NCBI GenBank assembly: GCA_002390825.1
Contig: DGQR01000167.1
Location: 1-9,606 of the forward strand
Origin: Rhodoferax sp. UBA4409
Lineage (GTDB): Bacteria > Pseudomonadota > Gammaproteobacteria > Burkholderiales > Burkholderiaceae_C
Direction: 5' to 3'
Length of the DNA stretch: 9,606 nucleotides
A program made the position numbers and the translations under genes. The notes beneath the pieces are model-generated. The model saw only the letters and a program-made list of their open reading frames with translations, was not told where the DNA came from and ran no database searches. Position 1 is the stretch's first letter, and every line of letters starts with the position of its first letter. This document shows, piece after piece, positions 1 through 4,985 of this stretch.

Positions 1-641
1 TCGAACCAGGTGGAGAACATGTACTCCATCTCCACATCCAGCGCCTGCAGCCGCTTGTCGGACTTCAATGCGTTCTGCATTTCCGCTCGCAGATTCACCA
101 GAAAGCGGATGCCGGCCGCATCGGCGCTAAAGCGCTGCAGCAAGCGCCGGCGCGGCGACACCGTGGCCCGGCGGTAGTGGACTTCGGCGGCGGCTTCATC
201 GGGAGTGCCGAGCGCCGCAGCAAACTGTGCCTGCGCCGCTTGGGCTTTTACCGGGTCCGCCACAAACATTTCACTCATCAGCAGCCACATATCGAGGCGG
301 CGTGGCGGGGTGGCGCCGGCATACCAGGCCATCAGGGCCGCTGCCCGACGCCCGCCTTCAACCTCGCTCACCCGTCCATCAATCACCGCCTGGAGCTCTT
401 GCAAAATGCGACGCAGCACCCTGGGCGACAGGGCCTCGTTGCTTTGGCGCAGCGTTCCCTGCAAGCGCTCACGGGTGCTGCGCACCTGCGGGCGCCCTTT
501 GAAAACGCTGGATGCCGCCTTCACCACTATCAATTCAGGAGCATCTCGCGCACTAGATACGGGCGTGGACGGCACATTTTGCTTAAAACCCCGCGGCAGT
601 AGCCGCACGACGTTGCGGTTGATCCAGGAATCTTGTGTCAT
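1..641 (-). CDS. malonyl-CoA decarboxylase, N-terminal part (3' end outside window)
   Basis: Malonyl-CoA decarboxylase converts malonyl-CoA to acetyl-CoA and CO2; in bacteria the enzyme (MatA type) works in malonate use or malonyl-CoA disposal. Reading the minus strand from ATG at 641 gives 213 uninterrupted codons beginning MTQDSWINRNVV and leaving the window at EMEYMFSTWF. The helix-rich N-terminal domain typical of the family is recognisable: an LRRILQELQ helix near residues 76-84, then RFLVNLRAEMQ at 179-189 and the FSTWF segment at 209-213, which in the family leads into the catalytic GNAT-like domain. That domain and its catalytic Ser/His are beyond position 1 and cannot be checked. The start ATG overlaps the stop of the upstream GntR gene (ATGA), and an AGCAGG ribosome site lies upstream, so the two genes are almost certainly co-transcribed and translationally coupled. 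Family assignment is by recognition, not search. The ordinary gene name would be matA or mcd. Confidence 0.8.
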   Translation of the reverse strand, partial: MTQDSWINRNVVRLLPRGFKQNVPSTPVSSARDAPELIVVKAASSVFKGRPQVRSTRERLQGTLRQSNEALSPRVLRRILQELQAVIDGRVSEVEGGRRAAALMAWYAGATPPRRLDMWLLMSEMFVADPVKAQAAQAQFAAALGTPDEAAAEVHYRRATVSPRRRLLQRFSADAAGIRFLVNLRAEMQNALKSDKRLQALDVEMEYMFSTWF

Positions 642-1306
642 GCCAATAACCTGCTCTTTCCGTAATGGGCCAATTCACGCAAAGCTTCACGCTGGCGCAG
701 CAAGTGGTTGCGCATGGCTGCATCGGCGGCCTCTGCGTCACCCGCGCGGATGGCGGCAAACACAGCAAGGTGCTCACTGAGGCTCTGCTCCAAGCGCCCG
801 GGAGCACGCAACTGCTGCAAGCGCGCGAGCTTGAGAATTTTTCGAAGGTCCGCGATCGACTGGGCCAGCCACCGGTTGTCCGCAAGGGTGATGATGGCCT
901 CGTGGATCGTGTAATTGGTGGCGTAGTAGTCGGGGATCCGCCCTGCCGCAGCATGCGCCTGCAAATTCAGGTGCAGTGCCTCAAGGGCCGCCAAATCTGC
1001 CGCCGTGGCCTTGCGCGCCGCCTCGAAGGCGCAGCGGCCTTCCAGCAAAGCAATGACCGGAAAAATATCGTCCAAGTCCCGCTCGGTGACCTCGCTAACA
1101 AAACTGCCACGCCGCGGCTCATGCCGGATCAGCCCCTCGGCAGCCAGCACTTTGAGCGCCTCGCGCAAGGGCGTGCGTGAGATGGACCACTCGGTGCAGA
1201 GTGCAACCTCATCCACATAAGCGCCCGCCGGCAATGCCCCTTCAAAAATGCGATGCCGCAGCCGGTCGGCTACGTCGTCATGCAAGGAATTGGGAACAGC
1301 ACGCAT
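638..1306 (-). CDS. GntR-family transcriptional regulator, FCD (FadR/VanR) subfamily
   Basis: This is a DNA-binding repressor or activator of the GntR superfamily. Residues about 5-72 form the winged helix-turn-helix, with the signature SISRTPLREALKVLAAEGLI followed by the wing RRGSFV. Residues about 75-215 form the all-helical FCD ligand domain. Its usual metal-binding set appears as Asn131, His135 (NYTIH), His179 (SEHLAVF) and His201 (RNHLLRQ), numbered from the ATG at 1306; Asn takes the place of the more common Asp. The reading frame extends to a GTG at 1318, but the AGGAG ribosome site (1318-1322) overlaps that GTG, so I prefer the ATG, giving 222 residues. Its TGA overlaps the ATG of the malonyl-CoA decarboxylase gene, so it probably controls that gene and itself, in the manner of the MatR regulators of malonate metabolism. 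An AT-rich palindrome upstream (1341-1369) is the likely operator. The ligand, perhaps malonate or malonyl-CoA, is inference. Confidence 0.88.
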   Translation of the reverse strand: MRAVPNSLHDDVADRLRHRIFEGALPAGAYVDEVALCTEWSISRTPLREALKVLAAEGLIRHEPRRGSFVSEVTERDLDDIFPVIALLEGRCAFEAARKATAADLAALEALHLNLQAHAAAGRIPDYYATNYTIHEAIITLADNRWLAQSIADLRKILKLARLQQLRAPGRLEQSLSEHLAVFAAIRAGDAEAADAAMRNHLLRQREALRELAHYGKSRLLA

Positions 1307-1317
1307 CGGCAGACACA

Positions 1318-1322
1318 CTCCT
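1318..1322 (-). promoter_or_regulatory. ribosome binding site of the GntR gene
   Basis: AGGAG on the minus strand, 11 bases before the ATG at 1306. It overlaps the first base of the alternative in-frame GTG at 1318, which rules that GTG out as an efficient start. The spacing to ATG is a little long. Confidence 0.55.
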
Positions 1323-1340
1323 GAGGAAGATTTCCAAGCC

Positions 1341-1369
1341 GGTAATTTTTCATAATTACCGGTAATTAC
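1341..1369. promoter_or_regulatory. probable operator of the GntR-malonyl-CoA decarboxylase operon
   Basis: A perfect 16-base palindrome, TAATTACCGGTAATTA, occupies 1353-1368. A further half-site GGTAATT lies at 1341-1347, in inverted orientation to AATTACC at 1354-1360 (6-base loop) and exactly 20 bases, about two helical turns, from the GGTAATT copy at 1361-1367. There are therefore three half-sites in 29 bases. Weaker symmetry extends to TTTT (1346-1349) and AAAA (1372-1375). The site lies 35-63 bases before the GntR ATG. GntR-FCD proteins are dimers that bind such palindromes, often near their own gene, so autoregulation is the natural reading. The sequence does not match the common FCD motif T-N-GT-N3-AC-N-A. 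Confidence 0.6.
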
Positions 1370-1374
1370 GGAAA

Positions 1375-1380
1375 ATCATA
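1375..1380 (-). promoter_or_regulatory. possible -10 element of the GntR operon promoter
   Basis: The minus strand reads TATGAT here, a five-of-six match to the sigma-70 -10 consensus. Transcription would then start near 1368, inside the palindrome, which fits repression by the bound regulator. No good -35 element is visible 16-18 bases upstream, so the call is tentative. Confidence 0.3.
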
Positions 1381-1391
1381 GAGCGCAAAAC

Positions 1392-1428
1392 AAAAAAGCA
1401 CCCCCGGTACTTACCCGTGGGGTGCTTT
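1392..1428 (-). terminator. intrinsic terminator downstream of lgt
   Basis: On the minus strand, a perfect 10-base-pair stem (AAAGCACCCC at 1428-1419 with GGGGTGCTTT at 1404-1395) encloses a 14-base loop and runs into a T-tract at 1397-1392. It follows the lgt stop by about 30 bases and insulates the GntR operon from lgt transcription. The plus strand has only a short T run after the hairpin, so the terminator is mainly one-directional. Confidence 0.85.
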
Positions 1429-1459
1429 AGTGGAGTGCTCCGGTAAGTAGACCGTGAAA

Positions 1460-2260
1460 TCAGGCTTTGCGGCGATCTGCCCAAAGCCACAAGGCTGCGC
1501 CACCCAGAATCATCGGCACACAGAGCCACTGCCCCATGCTCATGCCCAGGCTCAGCAAACCGAGGTGGGCATCCGGCTCGCGGAAGAACTCAGCAATGAA
1601 ACGGAACACGCCATAGCCTAACAAAAACGCCGCCGCCACCTGCCCTTGCTTGCGCGGCTTGCTGGCATACCACCAGAGCAACACGAAGAGCAGCAGCCCC
1701 TCCAGCAGGAACTGATAAATCTGCGATGGATGGCGCGGCAGCGGCCCGCCATCGCGAAACACCATTCCCCATGGCAACGCGGGGTCCGCAACCCGCCCCC
1801 ACAACTCGCCGTTGATGAAGTTGCCGACCCGCCCCGAGGCCAGCCCGGTGGGCACACAGGGAGCCACCAGATCTGCGACTTGCCAGAACGACTTTTTGCG
1901 CGAGTGGGCAAACCACAACATGGAGCCGATCACCCCAAGCATGCCGCCATGGAAACTCATGCCGCCTTGCCAGACGTACAAGACTTCCAGCGGATGACTG
2001 GCGTAGTAGCCGGGCTTGTAGAACAGGCAGTAGCCTATGCGCCCACCGAGCACCACGCCCATGACACCGAGGAACAAAATGTCCTCAATGTCCTTGAACG
2101 ACCAAGCACCCTGCCCTGCCGCAAATGCAGGCTGACGCAACCTGCGCGCGCCGAGAAACAGGAATAGCCCGAAAGCGACGAGGTAGGTCAGGCCGTACCA
2201 ATGCACAGCGACCGGGCCCAATTGCAGCGCAATCGGGTCAATTTGAGGATGAATCAGCAT
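1460..2260 (-). CDS. lgt: prolipoprotein diacylglyceryl transferase
   Basis: Lgt is the inner-membrane enzyme that moves diacylglycerol from phosphatidylglycerol onto the lipobox cysteine of prelipoproteins, the first step of lipoprotein maturation. The 266-residue product is within the family's usual length and has about seven hydrophobic segments. Family marks are the WYGLTY segment (21-26), GGMSFHGGMLG with His104 (His103 in E. coli), the Lgt signature SGRVGNFINGELWGR with Arg144, Asn147, Asn150 and Glu152, and the C-terminal YGVFRFIAEFFREPD with Arg220, matching the essential Arg239 of E. coli. The ATG at 2260 has a modest AGG ribosome site. It lies 52 bases downstream of ilvD on the same strand with no T-rich terminator between, so it is probably expressed at least partly from the ilvD transcript. 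A strong terminator follows. Confidence 0.97.
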   Translation of the reverse strand: MLIHPQIDPIALQLGPVAVHWYGLTYLVAFGLFLFLGARRLRQPAFAAGQGAWSFKDIEDILFLGVMGVVLGGRIGYCLFYKPGYYASHPLEVLYVWQGGMSFHGGMLGVIGSMLWFAHSRKKSFWQVADLVAPCVPTGLASGRVGNFINGELWGRVADPALPWGMVFRDGGPLPRHPSQIYQFLLEGLLLFVLLWWYASKPRKQGQVAAAFLLGYGVFRFIAEFFREPDAHLGLLSLGMSMGQWLCVPMILGGAALWLWADRRKA

Positions 2261-2282
2261 GAAAACCTAATAAGCACACCGG

Positions 2283-2313
2283 AGCAGCCTTCTGCCCCGG
2301 CGTGCGGGCTGCT
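2283..2313. other. inverted repeat between ilvD and lgt
   Basis: AGCAGCC (2283-2289) and GGCTGCT (2307-2313) form a 7-base-pair stem with a 17-base GC-rich loop. It includes the first base of the ilvD stop codon region and has no following T-tract on the minus strand, so it is not an ordinary terminator. It could protect the 3' end of an ilvD transcript or partly attenuate read-through to lgt. The stem is short and may be chance in GC-rich DNA. Confidence 0.3.
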
Positions 2314-4169
2314 TAATCGAGCAACGAGAGGTCGCGCACGGCGCCCTTGTCGGCAGACATGACCAGCTTGGCGTAGGCCTTGAGAGCGGCTGTCACCTTG
2401 CGGGGGCGTGGTTGCGCAGGCTTCCAGCCCAGCTTGTCCTGCTCCACGCGGCGGGCTGCCAACTCTTCATCAGAGACAAGCACGTTGATCGAACGGTTGG
2501 GGATGTCGATGCGGATACGGTCGCCATTGCGAACCAGGCCGATAGCACCACCCGCAGCCGCTTCAGGCGAGGCGTGGCCGATGGACAGACCCGAGGTACC
2601 GCCAGAGAAGCGGCCATCGGTCAACAGCGCGCAGGCCTTGCCCAAGCCCTTGGACTTGATATAGCTGGTGGGGTACAGCATCTCTTGCATACCGGGGCCG
2701 CCCTTGGGGCCTTCGTAACGCACGATGACGACGTCACCCGCCACCACTTTGTCGGCCAAAATATTGGCGACCGCTTCGTCTTGCGACTCCACCACGTGGG
2801 CAGGGCCTTCAAACACCAGCAAGCTGTCATCCACACCCGCGGTTTTGACGACACAACCGTTGAGCGCAATGTTGCCAACCAGCACGGCCAGACCGCCTTC
2901 TTTGCTGAAGGCGTGCTCCACAGAGCGGATGCAGCCTGTAGCGCGGTCGGTGTCGAGGCTGGGCCAACGGGCAGCCTGGCTGAACGCCACCTGGGTAGGG
3001 ATGCCGCCGGGGCCAGCCTTGTAAAAGGTCTTGACCGCGTCCGACGGGTTGCGGGCAATATCCCACTGGTCGAGCGCGTCCTTCATGGTCTTACTGTGCA
3101 CAGTGCCCAAGTCGGTGTGCAAACGGCCTGCGCGGTCCAGCTCACCCAGAATGCCCATGATGCCGCCTGCGCGATGCACGTCTTCAATGTGGTACTTGTC
3201 CGTATTCGGAGCCACTTTACACAGCTGCGGCACGATCTTGGACATGCGATCGATATCGGCCATGGTGAAGTCGATTTCCGCTTCTTGGGCAATGGCCAGA
3301 ATGTGCAGGATGGTGTTGGTGGAGCCGCCCATGGCAATGTCCAGCGCCATCGCGTTCTCGAAGGCCTTGAAACCCATGGAACGCGGCAGGATGCTGCTGT
3401 CTTCTTCTTCGTAGTAACGCTTGCAGAGCTCCACCACCAGATGACCCGCGCGCTTGAACAATTGCTCGCGGTCGGCGTGGGTCGCCAACACAGTACCGTT
3501 ACCGGGCAAAGACAAGCCCAAAGCTTCGGTCAGGCAATTCATGGAATTGGCGGTGAACATGCCGGAGCAGGAACCGCAGGTGGGGCAAGCAGAACGTTCG
3601 ACTTCTGCAACGTCCGCATCGCTGACCTTGTCGTCCGCGGCCATGACCATGGCATCGACCAAATCGAGCTTTCGGAATTCAATTTTCTGGGTCGTAGGGT
3701 TGAGCAGCTTGACCTTGCCGGCCTCCATGGGGCCGCCGGACACAAACACCACCGGAATGTTCAGGCGCATAGCGGCCATCAACATGCCGGGGGTGATCTT
3801 GTCGCAGTTAGAGATACACACCATGGCATCGGCGCAGTGCGCGTTAACCATGTACTCCACGCTGTCAGCAATGATGTCGCGGCTAGGCAGCGAATACAAC
3901 ATGCCGTCGTGGCCCATGGCGATACCGTCGTCCACGGCAATCGTGTTGAACTCTTTGGCAACACCGCCCGCTGCCTCGATCTCGCGCGCGACCAACTGAC
4001 CCAAGTCTTTGAGGTGCACGTGGCCCGGCACGAACTGGGTGAACGAATTCACTACGGCGATGATGGGCTTGCTGAAGTCAGCATCCTTCATGCCGGTCGC
4101 GCGCCACAAAGAGCGTGCACCGGCCATGTTGCGGCCGGCAGTGGAGGTCTTGGAACGGTAAGCTGGCAT
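2313..4169 (-). CDS. ilvD: dihydroxy-acid dehydratase
   Basis: IlvD dehydrates 2,3-dihydroxy-isovalerate and 2,3-dihydroxy-3-methylvalerate to the 2-keto acids that become valine, leucine and isoleucine. The 618-residue product matches the E. coli-type long form (616). The N-terminal domain has VDDGIAMGHDGM with Asp81 (Mg2+ ligand) and CISNCDKITPGM with Cys122 and the presumed carboxylated Lys124. CPTCGSCSGMFTANSMNCL places Cys195 as another cluster ligand. The region near 555-570 has LLTDGRFSGGTSGLSIGH, the conserved catalytic C-terminal motif. All key residues are present, so the enzyme should be active; by similarity to E. coli it would carry an oxygen-sensitive [4Fe-4S] cluster. No clear Shine-Dalgarno sequence precedes the ATG at 4169. 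It sits between a small Trp-rich protein gene 60 bases upstream and lgt downstream, all on one strand. No ilvBNC genes are nearby. Confidence 0.98.
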   Translation of the reverse strand: MPAYRSKTSTAGRNMAGARSLWRATGMKDADFSKPIIAVVNSFTQFVPGHVHLKDLGQLVAREIEAAGGVAKEFNTIAVDDGIAMGHDGMLYSLPSRDIIADSVEYMVNAHCADAMVCISNCDKITPGMLMAAMRLNIPVVFVSGGPMEAGKVKLLNPTTQKIEFRKLDLVDAMVMAADDKVSDADVAEVERSACPTCGSCSGMFTANSMNCLTEALGLSLPGNGTVLATHADREQLFKRAGHLVVELCKRYYEEEDSSILPRSMGFKAFENAMALDIAMGGSTNTILHILAIAQEAEIDFTMADIDRMSKIVPQLCKVAPNTDKYHIEDVHRAGGIMGILGELDRAGRLHTDLGTVHSKTMKDALDQWDIARNPSDAVKTFYKAGPGGIPTQVAFSQAARWPSLDTDRATGCIRSVEHAFSKEGGLAVLVGNIALNGCVVKTAGVDDSLLVFEGPAHVVESQDEAVANILADKVVAGDVVIVRYEGPKGGPGMQEMLYPTSYIKSKGLGKACALLTDGRFSGGTSGLSIGHASPEAAAGGAIGLVRNGDRIRIDIPNRSINVLVSDEELAARRVEQDKLGWKPAQPRPRKVTAALKAYAKLVMSADKGAVRDLSLLD

Positions 4170-4229
4170 GGTGTGAAATAGATATTCGGTTGAACAGAAT
4201 GGGGGCGCCGGAGATTATCCTCCAGCCCC

Positions 4230-4475
4230 TCAACGACGTTTTTTAGACCCCTGCAGCCCCATGGCTTCCCGCTGGCGGTCTATGCGGGCCTGCTTGCGGG
4301 CATTTTCCTTGTCCATGGCCTTGCGTTTGGTGTAGCCGGAACTGTCCGCCCACGCCCACCAGGCAATTGCCAGTGCAAAAGGCACCAGAACCTGCCACCA
4401 AGCCCACGCGGCTACCGGCTCGATCAGCAGGTATTTCATGGCCAGAAGAATCAAACCCAAACCCAGAAAATACAT
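4230..4475 (-). CDS. small Trp-rich membrane protein (TIGR04438-like), function unknown
   Basis: An 81-residue protein with two hydrophobic segments (about 2-19 and 22-43) and six tryptophans packed in the second: Trp24, 26, 27, 39, 40 and 42. The rest (about 48-81) is strongly basic, helical and free of hydrophobic stretches (KRKAMDKENARKQARIDRQ), ending SKKRR. I recognise the pattern as the small Trp-rich protein family described by TIGR04438 from betaproteobacteria; its function is not known. The charge distribution suggests a two-helix hairpin with the C-terminal tail in the cytoplasm by the positive-inside rule, which could touch nucleic acid, lipid headgroups or a partner. The start at 4475 is supported by GGAG eight bases upstream. 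It lies 60 bases before ilvD on the same strand and diverges from the cytochrome c gene. Codon use resembles its neighbours, so it is not a recent acquisition. Confidence 0.8.
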   Translation of the reverse strand: MYFLGLGLILLAMKYLLIEPVAAWAWWQVLVPFALAIAWWAWADSSGYTKRKAMDKENARKQARIDRQREAMGLQGSKKRR

Positions 4476-4530
4476 AGTATTTGCTCCAATGTGTTGCCCC
4501 TGTTTCTATTGGGGGGGTCAACCTGCGTTA

Positions 4531-4547
4531 CTACAATCCCGTTGTAG
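4531..4547 (+). promoter_or_regulatory. inverted repeat with possible promoter of the cytochrome c gene
   Basis: CTACAA (4531-4536) and TTGTAG (4542-4547) form a perfect 6-base inverted repeat with a 5-base loop in the 101-base divergent region. TACAAT (4532-4537), a good -10 match, sits in its left arm, with TTGGGG (4509-4514) 17 bases upstream as a weak -35. The repeat could be an operator overlapping the promoter. The promoter is plausible but unproven. Confidence 0.35.
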
Positions 4548-4565
4548 AGATGTTAGCGAAACAAC

Positions 4566-4570
4566 AGAGG
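4566..4570 (+). promoter_or_regulatory. ribosome binding site fixing the cytochrome c start
   Basis: AGAGG lies six bases before the ATG at 4577. The reading frame is open further upstream to 4481, but this site, and the signal peptide that begins at the ATG, decide the start. Confidence 0.7.
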
Positions 4571-4576
4571 CTTCAG

Positions 4577-4888
4577 ATGAATCATTTTCTATCGCGTAGT
4601 TGGGTGCTCTCCGTGGTGTTGCTCAGCCCCCTCGCTTGGGCGGATCAGGGCTTGGCCAAGTCCAAGAACTGCATGACCTGCCACATGATGGACAAAAAAG
4701 TGCTCGGCCCGGCGTTCAAAGACGTGGCCACCAAGTACAAGGGGGACAAGACAGCCGCAGACCGGCTTGCCACCAAGATCATGAAAGGCGGTAGCGGCGC
4801 CTGGGGTACCGCTTACATGCCGGCAAATTCGCAGGTCAGTGAAGCCGAGGCCAAGAAATTGGCAGCTTGGGTTCTCTCACTGAACTAA
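4577..4888 (+). CDS. class I cytochrome c, c551/c552 type
   Basis: A small periplasmic electron carrier. The 103-residue precursor has a Sec signal peptide (about 1-22: SRSWV, a hydrophobic stretch, then PLAWA before DQG), leaving a mature protein of about 81 residues, the usual size for cytochromes c551/c552. The heme motif CMTCH (32-36) provides the two thioether cysteines and the proximal His36. Met81 in AYMPAN is the expected distal ligand, preceded by the family's GGSGAWG segment with Trp76. The C-terminal helix EAKKLAAWVLSLN packs against heme in this fold. Such proteins donate electrons to terminal oxidases, nitrite reductase or peroxidase; the context does not tell which. It is transcribed alone, between the divergent Trp-rich gene and the bidirectional terminator at 4906-4938. 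Confidence 0.93.
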   Translation: MNHFLSRSWVLSVVLLSPLAWADQGLAKSKNCMTCHMMDKKVLGPAFKDVATKYKGDKTAADRLATKIMKGGSGAWGTAYMPANSQVSEAEAKKLAAWVLSLN

Positions 4889-4905
4889 GCAAGTTACCAA
4901 AAACG

Positions 4906-4938
4906 AAAAAAAGCCGCTGAGACCCAACGGCTTTTTTT
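4906..4938. terminator. bidirectional intrinsic terminator between cytochrome c and acs
   Basis: AAAAAAAGCCG (4906-4916) and CGGCTTTTTTT (4928-4938) are perfect inverted repeats. On the plus strand the GC stem plus seven Ts ends the cytochrome c transcript, 17 bases after its stop. On the minus strand the same structure ends the acs transcript. A second small hairpin, GGCGCC-ACA-GGCGCC (4946-4960), lies between it and acs and would add structure to the acs mRNA 3' end. Confidence 0.9.
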
Positions 4939-4985
4939 ATGGGCAGGCGCCACAGGCGCCCACCGTATCGAGAACCTAGGCTGGC

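Noticed and set aside
177..780. Overlapping plus-strand open frames of 91-191 codons in the malonyl-CoA decarboxylase and GntR region
   Set aside because: The minus-strand reading gives recognisable malonyl-CoA decarboxylase and GntR proteins; the plus-strand frames have no coherent composition.
2412..4181. A 589-codon open frame on the plus strand, antisense to ilvD
   Set aside because: It mirrors the codon structure of ilvD, has a His/Gly/Val-rich composition typical of antisense frames in GC-rich genes, and matches no family I recognise; ilvD has all its catalytic motifs.
4201..4229. GC-rich imperfect hairpin between the Trp-rich gene and ilvD
   Set aside because: GGAG/CTCC with an outer GGGG/CCCC is interrupted by an uneven internal loop and no T-tract follows on the minus strand, so it is not a convincing terminator.
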